From assembly GCF_011758655.1 (NCBI RefSeq), contig NZ_JAAMPA010000001.1, positions 1,116,001 to 1,180,000 on the forward strand: a stretch of DNA of 64,000 nt, written 5' to 3'. Under the pieces are notes generated by a model. That model saw only the letters and a list, made by a program, of their open reading frames with translations. It did not search any database and had not been told where the DNA came from. Below, piece by piece: positions 11,882 through 19,798 of the stretch. Made by a program: the position numbers and the translations under genes. Position 1 is the stretch's first letter. Each line of letters opens with the position of its first letter. This DNA comes from Modestobacter marinus (GTDB taxonomy: Bacteria; Actinomycetota; Actinomycetes; Mycobacteriales; Geodermatophilaceae).

Positions 11882-13006
11882 TTGACGAGGTCGAATCGCC
11901 TGCAGCGGGCACTGCCCGCCGGGGTGCTGGCCGTCGTCACCGCGACCGACGTCCTCAGCGGACCCGGGCAGGTCCTCCTGGGCCTGGTCGTCATGGCCCC
12001 GCTGCTGGCGGCGACGACGCTGGGCCGGCGGGCGACGGTGGGCTACGCCGTCCTCGCGCTCCTCCTGGCGGCGCTGCTGGGCGTCTACGACCAGCAGTAC
12101 ACCGCGAGCACGCTGATCCCCCAGCTCGTCCGGCTGCTGGCGGTGGTGCTCGGCGGCGTCCTGGCCGTGGGGGCCTGCACCCTCCGGCTGCGCCGCGAGG
12201 CGCAGCTGGCCCGGCTCAGCGCCCAGGCGGCCACCACCGAGGCGGCGCTGCGGACGGCGGAGGCGCTGCAGGTGAACCTGCTCGGGTCACCGCCCCGGGT
12301 GGCGGGCCTGGAGTCGGCGGTGCGCTACCTGCCGGCCAGCCGGCACACCCAGGTCGGCGGTGACTGGTACGACGCCTTCCCCCTGCCGGACGGCGGCACC
12401 ATGCTGGTCATCGGGGACGTCGCCGGGCACGACGCACCCGCGGCCGCGAGCATGGCGCAGACCCGGGCGATGCTGCAGGCGATCGCCCAGCGGTCGACGG
12501 GCTCCCCGGCGGAGGTGCTCCGCGACCTGGACGAGGTGCTGGCCGGTCTGGAGCTGCACACCCTGGTCACGGTGGTCGTGGCGCGGATCGACCCGCCGTC
12601 CACCGACGCCGCCGACGGCACCCGGCTGCTCCGGTGGTCCAACGCCGGCCACCCACCGCCGGTGCTGGCCCGGGCCGACGGCGGGGTCACCCTGCTCGCG
12701 CAGGCCCCGGAGAGCCTGCTCGGCATCGTCCCCGGCGCCCGGCGCACCGACCACGCGCTGCGGCTGTGCCCCGGCGACACGCTGCTCTTCTACACCGACG
12801 GGCTGGTCGAGCGGCGCGACGCACCCCTCGACGACGGGCTGGCCTGGCTGGTCGACGAGGTGACCCGGACCGGCCGCGACCCCCTCGACCGGCTGTGCGA
12901 CGACCTGCTGGGCGAGCTCGGTGGCCGGGTGGACGACGACGTGGCGCTGCTCGCCGTCCGCCTCCCCCGCGCCGAGTCGGCCGGTCTTCAGCCGGGGGTG
13001 CGGTAG
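11882..13006 (+). CDS. Membrane-anchored SpoIIE/PP2C-type serine phosphatase
   Basis: About 374 aa. Residues 10-100 hold three to four hydrophobic segments (ALPAGVLAVVTATDVL, VLLGLVVMAPLLAA, AVLALLLAALLG, LAVVLGGVLAVGA). A short coiled linker rich in Ala/Glu/Arg follows, then a PPM-type phosphatase domain of the SpoIIE/RsbU class with VGGDWYDAF, VIGDVAGHD, NAGHPPPVL, LLFYTDGLVERRD and a final DDDVALLAV. The metal-binding Asp residues are all present. Such proteins dephosphorylate anti-anti-sigma factors in partner-switching stress signalling. The TTG at 11882 has GAGGAG nine bases upstream; an in-frame GTG at 11804 would add 26 residues. It ends with a 19-base overlap with the convergent second phosphatase. 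Confidence 0.85.
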   Translation: MTRSNRLQRALPAGVLAVVTATDVLSGPGQVLLGLVVMAPLLAATTLGRRATVGYAVLALLLAALLGVYDQQYTASTLIPQLVRLLAVVLGGVLAVGACTLRLRREAQLARLSAQAATTEAALRTAEALQVNLLGSPPRVAGLESAVRYLPASRHTQVGGDWYDAFPLPDGGTMLVIGDVAGHDAPAAASMAQTRAMLQAIAQRSTGSPAEVLRDLDEVLAGLELHTLVTVVVARIDPPSTDAADGTRLLRWSNAGHPPPVLARADGGVTLLAQAPESLLGIVPGARRTDHALRLCPGDTLLFYTDGLVERRDAPLDDGLAWLVDEVTRTGRDPLDRLCDDLLGELGGRVDDDVALLAVRLPRAESAGLQPGVR

Positions 13007-14688
13007 AGCAGGAAGGCGACGTCGTCGTCCGGGGCGTCGGCCAGCAACTGGTCGGTCAGCAGGCGGCTGAGCGGGGCGGTGGCCAGGTGCCGGCCGTCGA
13101 CGAGCGCGGCGGACGCCCGGGCGATCCCCTCGTCCAGCGCCTCGTCCCGACGCTCGACCAGTCCGTCGGTGTAGAGCAGCAGTGTCGAGCCCGGCGGGAG
13201 GGCCACGTCGGTCTGCGGGCGCACCGCCCCCTCCAGCACGGCCAGCGGCAGCCCGCGGGCGCCCTCCAGCTGGGTGACCCGGCCGTGCTCGTCGACCAGC
13301 AGCGCCGGTGGGTGGCCGGCGCTGCTGTACTGCAGCGAGCCGGCGATCGGGTCGACGACGGCGCAGAAGACGGTGCTGCACGTCGCCCCGGGAACGAGCG
13401 CGGCGAACCGGTCCAGCGCGGAGAGCACGTGCGCGGGCGAGCGGCTCTCCAGCAGCAGCGCCCGGCCGGCGCTGCGCAGCTGACCCATCACGGCGGCGGC
13501 GTCCAGCCCTCGACCGACGACGTCGCCCACGACGACGCCGTACCCACCGCCGGGGAGGTCGACGACGTCGTACCAGTCACCGCCCACCTCGAGGGTGCCG
13601 GCCGCTGGTTCGTAGTGCACCGCGAAGTCGGTGGGCAGCACCGTCGGGCCGAGGACGGCGCGCTGCAGGGTCACCGCGACGTCGGTGAAGAACTCCGCCC
13701 GCGCCCGGTCCAGTTCCGCCCGCTCCGCCACCCGCCGTCGCTCCCCGAGCACCGCCTGGGCGTCGGTGACCGACGCGGCCACCTGCCCGGCGGCCAGCTC
13801 CAGGAAGACCAGGTACTCCTCGTCCACCCGCAGGTGCGGGCTGGTGGCGAGCACGAGCGCCCCGACGGCCCGCGCGCTCCCGGGGACCGTCAACGGCAGC
13901 GCCAGCGCCGTCGTCACCTCCGCCTCGCCGTCCGCGGTGCCGGACGGCCGGTCGCCGGGCACGTCCAGCCGGACGACGGTGCCGGTGGCGATCGCCTGGT
14001 GCACCGCCCGCAGTTCGGCGGCCGGCCGCGGGCGGTCCGGCTCGACGCCGTAGCCGGCGACCAGCCGGATGCCGCCGTCGTCGTCCACAAGGTGGACGAG
14101 CCCGAACGGGCAGTCGGCGCCGGCGGCGGCGAGCACGTCCACCGCCGCGGTCGCGGCGGCGTCCACGCTGCCGTGCACGGACCGCGGCAGGCCGCCGAGC
14201 TGCTGCAGGACCCGCATCCGGCGGGCGGCCAGCACCCGCTGCGTCGTCTCCACGGCGGTGTCCAGGAGCCCGGCCACCTGCCCGCCGGGCTCGAGGACCG
14301 GGCTGTAGGAGAAGGTGAAGTACGTCTCCTCGGGGAAGCCGTCGCGGCTCATCGTCAGCGGCAGGTCCTCGCTGTAGGTCGACTCCCCGGCCTGCACCCG
14401 GGCGACCATGTCGCCGATCACCGGCCAGACGTCCGCCCAGACGTCGGCCAGCCGCGCACCGAGGCCCGCCGGGTGCCGGCCGCCGAGCATGGGCGCGTAG
14501 GCGTCGTTGTAGATCATGATCAGCTCGGGGCCCCACATGAGGAGCATCGGGAACCGCGAGTTGAGCACGGTGCCGACGGCGGTGCGCAACGTCGGGGTCC
14601 AGGCATCCACCGGCCCCAGCGGTGTCGCTGCCCAGTCGGCGCCCAGCACCAGCTGCTGCGCCTCGGTGTGCGCTCCCCCGGGCAGCAA
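12988..14688 (-). CDS. PAS-GAF-SpoIIE serine phosphatase
   Basis: A cytosolic sensor phosphatase of 566 aa. An N-terminal PAS-like domain (about 10-150: PLGPVDAWTPTLR, IYNDAYAPMLGGRHP, YFTFSYSPVL) is typical of actinobacterial stress phosphatases. A GAF domain follows (about 165-320) and then a SpoIIE domain (about 340-560) with VGGDWYDVVDLPGGG, VVGDVVGRG, SAGHPPALLV, LLLYTDGLVERRD and PDDDVAFLLYR. The TTG at 14688 lacks an SD. Seven codons upstream, CTG 14709 sits behind GGGAGG at good spacing and extends the protein as LNGLLAEL, so a rare CTG start is quite possible. It faces the membrane phosphatase gene. Likely role is control of a partner-switching sigma cascade. Confidence 0.87.
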   Translation of the reverse strand: MLPGGAHTEAQQLVLGADWAATPLGPVDAWTPTLRTAVGTVLNSRFPMLLMWGPELIMIYNDAYAPMLGGRHPAGLGARLADVWADVWPVIGDMVARVQAGESTYSEDLPLTMSRDGFPEETYFTFSYSPVLEPGGQVAGLLDTAVETTQRVLAARRMRVLQQLGGLPRSVHGSVDAAATAAVDVLAAAGADCPFGLVHLVDDDGGIRLVAGYGVEPDRPRPAAELRAVHQAIATGTVVRLDVPGDRPSGTADGEAEVTTALALPLTVPGSARAVGALVLATSPHLRVDEEYLVFLELAAGQVAASVTDAQAVLGERRRVAERAELDRARAEFFTDVAVTLQRAVLGPTVLPTDFAVHYEPAAGTLEVGGDWYDVVDLPGGGYGVVVGDVVGRGLDAAAVMGQLRSAGRALLLESRSPAHVLSALDRFAALVPGATCSTVFCAVVDPIAGSLQYSSAGHPPALLVDEHGRVTQLEGARGLPLAVLEGAVRPQTDVALPPGSTLLLYTDGLVERRDEALDEGIARASAALVDGRHLATAPLSRLLTDQLLADAPDDDVAFLLYRTPG

Positions 14689-14817
14689 CTCGGCCAGCAG
14701 ACCGTTCAGTGCGGTACCTCCCTCAGGATATTCGTGGACGCCCGGTCGGCCGCCGCCCCCGATGCTCGCACGGACCCCCGACGCACCGTGACCGGCTCGG
14801 GCGCCGTGGCCGCCGGG

Positions 14818-15513
14818 TCAGGCCGCGCGGCCCCGGCGCTCGGCCTTGACGTCGGTGGCGTACCGGTCGACGTACTCGGCGCCGGACAGCCGCTGGAGCT
14901 CGGCCATGACCTGGTCGGTGACGCTGCGCAGCGCCGCCCCGTCGTCGGCCGGGCCGGGGTGGCCGGAGAAGTCCAGCGGTTCCCCGATCCGGACGACGAC
15001 CCGGCCGGGCCGGGGCAACCGCGCACCGGGGGGCATGAGCGCGCGGCTGCCGATGACGGCGATGGGCACGACCGGGGCACCGGTGGACAGCGCCAACCGC
15101 GCCACCCCGGTCCTGCCGCGGTGCAGCCGCCCGTCGGGCGACCGGGTGCCCTCGGGGTAGATGCCGAGCACCCCGCCGTCCGCGAGCACCTCCCGGCCGC
15201 GCCGCAGCGCGGCCTCCGCGGCCGTGGCGCCGCCGCGGTCCAGCGGGACCATGCCGATGCTCTCCAGGAGCAGGCGCAGGGCCCGGCCCGGCAGGCCCGG
15301 CTGGGTGAAGTACTCGCTCTTGGCCAGGTAGGTCACCCGCCGGCGGGTGAGCACCGGGGGGAAGAACTGGTCGAGCGTGGAGGGGTGGTTGCCGGCCAGG
15401 ATCACCGGCCCGCTGGCCGGGAGGTGTTCCGCCCCCTCGACCCGCGGCCGGAACAGCCCCAGGATCAGCGGCCGGGCGAGGGCGCGGACGATCGGGTAGG
15501 CGTCCACGGTCAC
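14818..15513 (-). CDS. 1-acyl-sn-glycerol-3-phosphate acyltransferase (PlsC family)
   Basis: Transfers an acyl group to lysophosphatidate or a similar acceptor at the membrane. The 231 aa protein has the HX4D catalytic motif NHPSTLDQ (about residue 42), the acceptor-binding YPEGTRSPDGRLHRGRTG, and VPIAVIG. The GTG at 15513 overlaps the stop of the upstream Cys-rich gene by four bases (GTGA), so the two are translationally coupled. Several PlsC homologues are common in actinobacteria and this one may serve a special lipid; the context does not say which. Confidence 0.88.
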   Translation of the reverse strand: MTVDAYPIVRALARPLILGLFRPRVEGAEHLPASGPVILAGNHPSTLDQFFPPVLTRRRVTYLAKSEYFTQPGLPGRALRLLLESIGMVPLDRGGATAAEAALRRGREVLADGGVLGIYPEGTRSPDGRLHRGRTGVARLALSTGAPVVPIAVIGSRALMPPGARLPRPGRVVVRIGEPLDFSGHPGPADDGAALRSVTDQVMAELQRLSGAEYVDRYATDVKAERRGRAA

Positions 15514-15776
15514 CGCTCGTCCGGCGCTCTGCCTGCGTGGTCGACCAGCTCCGCGGCGCTGTCCGGCGTGCCGTGCGCCCGGGCACACGAGGCGCAGCAG
15601 AAGAAGACGCCGTCCGCCTCGACGCCGTGGCCGACGACCCTGACCCCGCAGTGCTCGCACACCGGGGCCAGGGCGTGGATGGCGCACTCGAAGCTGTCGA
15701 AGGTGTGCACCGCGCCGGCGGCGTGCACCTCGAAGCTGAGCCGGTAGTCGTTCCCGCAGACCTCGCAGGTGGCCAT
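15510..15776 (-). CDS. Small Cys-rich protein, prokaryotic metallothionein/zinc-ribbon-like
   Basis: A cytosolic 88 aa protein with eight Cys and several His: CEVCGNDY at 4-11, FDSFECAIH, CEHCGVRVVGHG and FFCCASCARAHG. The paired CxxC knuckles suggest one or two bound zinc ions. It resembles short actinobacterial proteins annotated as prokaryotic metallothionein, but the exact role is unknown. The ATG at 15776 has a GGGAGAGGGA ribosome site. It is coupled by a GTGA overlap to the PlsC-type acyltransferase, hinting at a shared function or at least shared expression. Confidence 0.75.
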   Translation of the reverse strand: MATCEVCGNDYRLSFEVHAAGAVHTFDSFECAIHALAPVCEHCGVRVVGHGVEADGVFFCCASCARAHGTPDSAAELVDHAGRAPDER

Positions 15777-15849
15777 GGGTCCCTCTCCCTCGGCACGGGA
15801 CCGGGGCCGGTCACGTGCGGGACGCACTACCCGTGGACACCGCCACGTA

Positions 15850-15958
15850 ACAGCCGGCGCACGGGAGGGCAGGAGGGTCACGTCGTCGGCGATCAGCTGG
15901 TCGGTCAGCCGACCGACGAGAGCAGCGGTGTCCGCGTGCCGACCGGCCGACCTGTCGG
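15850..15958 (-). pseudogene. Remnant of a SpoIIE-phosphatase C terminus
   Basis: The minus strand encodes GRHADTAALVGRLTDQLIAD followed by DVTLL, without a start or an upstream domain. It aligns with the last 35 residues of the PAS-GAF-SpoIIE protein 2.8 kb away (GRHLATAPLSRLLTDQLLAD, then DDDVAFLL). The fragment lies just after the stop of the membrane-protein gene at 15959 and is probably what remains of a deleted or replaced phosphatase gene. Confidence 0.55.
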
Positions 15959-16708
15959 TCAGCTCGCCCGCCGGACCGGATGCGCGTATCCGACCTCGAA
16001 CCCGGCGCCCGGTCCGGCGCCGAGCCGGACGGCGGACACGGCGGCGCAGAGCAGAGCGGCGGCCGCGAGTGTCTCGATCAGCTCCTCGGCGTGCGAGACG
16101 AGGACGTACAGGGCGCCGTCGCCGACCGAGTCGAGCACCAGTCCACCCACGGACTCCAGCCCCACGGCGGCGGCCAGCAGTGCGGCCACGCCCACCAGCA
16201 GCCAGCGGCTCGCCGAGGACGGCAGCTTCCGGGCGGCCACGACGGCGGTGGCCGCCAGGCCCACCGCGAGCAGCAGACCGGGGAGCACCCAGGCGAAGTG
16301 CAGCCCGCCCTGCCCGGCGCCCAGCGCCCGACCGAGCGGTTCCAGTCGCTCGTGCACGGCGAGCAGGTCGTCCATGGAGAGCAGGGCCAGAGCGGCCGCC
16401 GTGAGCGCCCACGGCCACGCCTCCCACCCGGCCCGGTGGGCGAGGGCGCCTGCACAGCCGTGCAGCACGGCGCCACTGCTCAGCACGCACACGTTGAACC
16501 AGGTGTGCAGGCTGCCCTCGGCGCGGACGTCGAGCAGCTGCACCAGCGGGGAGGACGGGTCGCGGAGCACGTCCCACGGGGTGATCCGCAGCAGCACCAG
16601 GCTCAGCGCGACGAGCAGGCAGCCGACCGCGGCGAGGGCCAGGAAGACCACTCCGGCCCGGCGTTCCAGCGCCGTCCGGCCATCCGCCGTCCACCTGGTG
16701 TTCCCCAC
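15959..16708 (-). CDS. Integral membrane protein of unknown function
   Basis: A 249 aa protein with about six hydrophobic segments: VVFLALAAVGCLLVALSLVL near residue 20, then segments near 75, 105, 140, 175 and 220. Between two of them sits SMDDLLAVHERLEPLG, with acidic and His residues near the membrane face, and later LVSHAEELIETLAAA. I do not recognise a family, and no enzyme motif is seen. The GTG at 16708 is preceded by TAGCGT (16715-16720) with six bases between, so it is probably leaderless. It sits between the SpoIIE remnant and the DUF1116 gene and is separately expressed. Confidence 0.7.
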   Translation of the reverse strand: MGNTRWTADGRTALERRAGVVFLALAAVGCLLVALSLVLLRITPWDVLRDPSSPLVQLLDVRAEGSLHTWFNVCVLSSGAVLHGCAGALAHRAGWEAWPWALTAAALALLSMDDLLAVHERLEPLGRALGAGQGGLHFAWVLPGLLLAVGLAATAVVAARKLPSSASRWLLVGVAALLAAAVGLESVGGLVLDSVGDGALYVLVSHAEELIETLAAAALLCAAVSAVRLGAGPGAGFEVGYAHPVRRAS

Positions 16709-16749
16709 CGGGGCACGCTAGCCCACCCGGACGGCCGCTCGCGCCGACC

Positions 16750-18162
16750 TCAGCGGGCGCGGGACTCCTCGGCGAGCGCGGCCAGGGCCTGCTCGAAGCA
16801 GGCCTGCGGCGGCTGCACGAGACCGGCGCCGACCTGACCGGTGCCGGCGACCCGGCCGGCCATGCCGGTGTTGATCTGCGGCAGCCAGCCGGTCCGGGCG
16901 ACCTTCAGGACGTCGATCCCGGTCGGGGAGCCGCGGAAGCCCATGATCGGGATCTGCATCGCCGGGTTCTCGGCCAGGGTGAGCTGGTACATCCGCTCGG
17001 TGGTCGCCAGCGCGTCGGGCACGGTGCCGCCGACGAACCGGACGATCGCAGGTGCGGCGGCCATGGAGAACCCGCCGACGCCGTACGCCTCCATGATCGC
17101 GGAGTCGCCGATGTCGGGGTTCGCGTCCTCGGGGCCGTAGTCGCCGAGGTAGAGCCCGACCGGGGTGTTGGCCGGGGCGGTGAACCAGCGGTCGCCGGTG
17201 CCGGCGGTCTGGATGCCGAACTCGGTGCCGTTGCGGGACAGCACGGTGACCATCGTCGAGCCGGGGACGTCGCGGGCGGCGTCCATCGCGAGCTTCGCCG
17301 TCGGCATGCCCAGGTTCAGGTAGAAGTGCTCGTTGCCGCCGATGAAGCGCAGCACCTCGGCGATGTCCTGGGCCGGCGCGTCGACGCCGACGATGGACGG
17401 CGAGAGCTCGCGCAGCGCCATCAGCGACCCGGCGCGGTTGCGGTTGTGCCCCTCGTCGCCCATCTGGAGCATCTGGGCCATGATCGCCTTGACGTCCAGC
17501 GGCTCGGGGCGGCTCCGGACGGCGCGCTGGAGCACCGGCCCGAGCACGTCGCGCATCCAGGCCAGCCGGGTGAGCACCTCGTCGCTGTAGGCGCCCATCC
17601 GCAGCACCTTGCCCAGGCCCTCGTTGAGGTTGCACCAGGCCTGCCCGCCGTTGGCCGGGTCCTCCAGGCACCACATCCACATCGACGGGCTGGTCACCCC
17701 GGCCATCGGGCCGACCGTGCGGTGGTGGTGGCAGGGGTCGAGGGTGATCTCGCCGGCGGCCAGGACGCGCTCGGCGTCGGAGACGTCGGTGGCCCAGCCC
17801 TCGAAGACGCAGGCGCCGATCAGCGCGCCGCGCATGGGGCCGGAGGCGGTCTCCCAGGTGAGCGGCGGGCCGGAGTGCAGCAGCATCCGGTCGGGCAGGT
17901 CGAGCACCTCGCGGGCGGGCCGGACGTCGACCAGCAGGGAGCCCGCCGCGAGCACCCGCTCCACGGCGACCCGGTTGGCGCTCGCCCGGCGCGGGTCCAG
18001 CGCGAGCTGGGTGAGGTCGTCGGCGCTGCCGAAGCCCGGTGGGCGCCAGTCGACGTCGGTGACGCTCGCGCCCTGCTGCCGGAGCGCGGTGGAGAACACC
18101 TCGACGCCGGCGGCGACGATGGTCGGCGGGGCGGACAGCAGTCCACCGAGCGGCTCGGTCAT
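16750..18162 (-). CDS. DUF1116 protein (YlbE/AllG-like carbamoyltransferase subunit)
   Basis: A 470 aa protein of the YlbE/AllG family. In E. coli this subunit works with FdrA (AllF) and AllH as oxamate carbamoyltransferase, converting oxalurate + phosphate to oxamate + carbamoyl phosphate. Typical features seen here are HSGPPLTWE, GALIGACVFEGWA, a conserved DPCHHHRTVGPMAG, MWCLEDP, MGDEGHNRN and GGNEHFYLNLGM. The His-rich DPCHHHR and the NEH motif are candidate active-site parts. It overlaps the upstream fdrA by four bases (ATGA), so the subunits are made together. No DUF2877 (AllH) gene is found in the window, which differs from the E. coli set. The actual ureido substrate here may be ureidomalonate rather than oxalurate; that is inference. 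Confidence 0.88.
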   Translation of the reverse strand: MTEPLGGLLSAPPTIVAAGVEVFSTALRQQGASVTDVDWRPPGFGSADDLTQLALDPRRASANRVAVERVLAAGSLLVDVRPAREVLDLPDRMLLHSGPPLTWETASGPMRGALIGACVFEGWATDVSDAERVLAAGEITLDPCHHHRTVGPMAGVTSPSMWMWCLEDPANGGQAWCNLNEGLGKVLRMGAYSDEVLTRLAWMRDVLGPVLQRAVRSRPEPLDVKAIMAQMLQMGDEGHNRNRAGSLMALRELSPSIVGVDAPAQDIAEVLRFIGGNEHFYLNLGMPTAKLAMDAARDVPGSTMVTVLSRNGTEFGIQTAGTGDRWFTAPANTPVGLYLGDYGPEDANPDIGDSAIMEAYGVGGFSMAAAPAIVRFVGGTVPDALATTERMYQLTLAENPAMQIPIMGFRGSPTGIDVLKVARTGWLPQINTGMAGRVAGTGQVGAGLVQPPQACFEQALAALAEESRAR

Positions 18163-19625
18163 GCCTGGTCTCCGATCAGCGCGAGGGCGTAGCGGGTGGC
18201 GGCGGCGTTGGAGGCGAAGACGGCGGCGCCGGCCTCGGCGAGCGCGTCGGCCTGCCGCGACCAGCACTGGGGGTCCGCCTCGGTGCCGACCAGCGCCACG
18301 ACCGTGGGCAGGCCGGCCGACCGCAGGGCGGGCACGAGGGTGGCGGCCGGGTCGGGGTCGGCGCCGTGGCCGAGGACGACGTCGAGCAGCAGGACGGCGG
18401 GCTCCCCGCTCTCCGCCAGGCCGGCGATCGCCTCCAGCCGCAGCGTCGGGTCGATCATCGGGTGCGCCCGGCCCACGGTCAGCGCGTCGTCGCCGAAGTC
18501 CACGACCACGTGCCCCGTCGCGCCCAGGTCGGTGCCCAGGTCGAGCTCGGGGCGCAGCGGGGTGTTGGAGCGGATGTCGCCCAGGGCCGGGGCGGCGATC
18601 AGCATCGTCTCGTCGGCCAGGGTGCCGCCGGAGTAGAAGCCCTTGAGGACGGCGCCGGGCGGCACCGCATCCGCGGTCCCGGGCCGGGAGGGCCACTCGG
18701 GGACGGCGACGCCCAGGTCGCCCAGCAGCGCCTCGACGGCGGCGGTGAGGTCGGGCTGCTCGGCGCTGAGCGCGGCGGAACGGACCGGGACGTCCAGCCC
18801 CTGCGCGACCTCGGCGACGCGGGCGGCGACCGAGGGCTCCGGGGGCTTGGAGACCAGCAGCACCCGCTCGGTGGCCGGGTCCGCGTCGAGCGCGGCGAGC
18901 GCGTCGAGGGTGGCCAGCCCGCCCACGGCCGCGGAGAGGTCGCGGCCGCCGACGCCCAGGAGGTGCGAGACCCCCACGCCGGCGGCGTCGAGCAGGCAGC
19001 TGACCTGCTGGGCGCCGGTGCCCGAGGCCGCGACCAGGCCCACCGGGCCACGGCGGACGACGTTGGCGAAGCCCAGGGCGACACCGGAGACGATCGCCGT
19101 CCCGCAGTCCGGGCCCATGACCAGGACGCCGGCGTCGTGCGCGGCGCGCTTGAGCGCGACCTCGTGCTCGACCGGCACCCCGTCGCTGAAGATGAGCACC
19201 GACCGGCCGGCGGCGATGGCGTCGGCGGCCTCGGCGACCGCGTAGGGCCCGGGGACGCTGATGATCGCCAGCGCCGGGTCGGCGGCGCCGTCGAGGCCGG
19301 CGCCGATCGTGCGGGCCGGGATGGTCTGCGCCTCACCCCGGTCGGCGCGGGCGGTGAGCGCGGCGTCGACGGCGGCGACCGCGGCGGCCAGCTCGGCGTC
19401 GTCCGTGGCGGTCAGCGCGATGATCAGCTGGTCGGGCTTCGCCTCGCCGTCGGGGGCCAGGCCCATGCCGGCGGCGAGTTCGAGGTTCAGCGGCGTGGCC
19501 ATCGCGACGACGACGGCGTGCACGCCGGGGCGGTCACCGATCTCGCGGCTGACCTGCATGAGCCGGACGGAGTCGGCGTAGACGCCGCTGCGCAGGGAGA
19601 CGTGCCGGACTGGACTGTCGCTCAC
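18159..19625 (-). CDS. fdrA: FdrA/AllF-like acyl-CoA-synthetase-fold carbamoyltransferase subunit
   Basis: A 488 aa protein of the FdrA family, built like succinyl-CoA synthetase (an NAD-binding-like domain, then two flavodoxin-like domains). It shows GPDCGTAIVSG, ASGTGAQQVSCLLD, LGVGGRDLSAAVGG, FYSGGTLADE and DVVLGHGADPDPA in family order. In E. coli it is AllF of oxamate carbamoyltransferase. The GTG at 19625 lies eight bases after a TAGCGT -10 (19634-19639), so translation is probably leaderless. The motif copies 19654-19673 and 19695-19714 lie upstream. It is followed by DUF1116 with an ATGA overlap and is divergent from the molybdenum hydroxylase operon. Together with carbamate kinase it suggests carbamoyl-phosphate production. 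Confidence 0.9.
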   Translation of the reverse strand: MSDSPVRHVSLRSGVYADSVRLMQVSREIGDRPGVHAVVVAMATPLNLELAAGMGLAPDGEAKPDQLIIALTATDDAELAAAVAAVDAALTARADRGEAQTIPARTIGAGLDGAADPALAIISVPGPYAVAEAADAIAAGRSVLIFSDGVPVEHEVALKRAAHDAGVLVMGPDCGTAIVSGVALGFANVVRRGPVGLVAASGTGAQQVSCLLDAAGVGVSHLLGVGGRDLSAAVGGLATLDALAALDADPATERVLLVSKPPEPSVAARVAEVAQGLDVPVRSAALSAEQPDLTAAVEALLGDLGVAVPEWPSRPGTADAVPPGAVLKGFYSGGTLADETMLIAAPALGDIRSNTPLRPELDLGTDLGATGHVVVDFGDDALTVGRAHPMIDPTLRLEAIAGLAESGEPAVLLLDVVLGHGADPDPAATLVPALRSAGLPTVVALVGTEADPQCWSRQADALAEAGAAVFASNAAATRYALALIGDQA

Positions 19626-19653
19626 CTGGCGGGACGCTACCCGAGAAGGTCTC

Positions 19654-19673
19654 TCAGCGGTGAGGTACTTCCG
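19654..19673 (+). promoter_or_regulatory. Island motif copy B (fdrA promoter)
   Basis: TCAGCGGTGAGGTACTTCCG. Read toward fdrA its CTCACC segment lies 19 bases before the TAGCGT -10, the same layout as copy A at the carbamate kinase gene. The core TGAGGTACTTC is an imperfect palindrome around GTAC. Confidence 0.65.
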
Positions 19674-19694
19674 GTCGGATCCGGCAATAAAGAT

Positions 19695-19714
19695 TTAGCG
19701 CTGAGGTACTTCCG
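19695..19714 (+). promoter_or_regulatory. Island motif copy C (between fdrA and molybdenum hydroxylase operons)
   Basis: TTAGCGCTGAGGTACTTCCG, differing from copy B at only two positions. It lies 41 bases from copy B, about four helical turns, so both sites face the same side of the DNA. It could act on fdrA, on the divergent hydroxylase operon, or both. Confidence 0.6.
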
Positions 19715-19798
19715 CGTCCCAGGATCCGGTGACACAGTTGCGCCTTCCCGATCCGCGCTCCTGTCCGTAGGCCCGCACCCGGAGGTGACCCGCACCCG

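Noticed and set aside
12634..15747. 1037-residue plus-strand frame across the phosphatase region
   Set aside because: It is antisense or out of frame to two clear phosphatase genes and the acyltransferase, with low-complexity composition.
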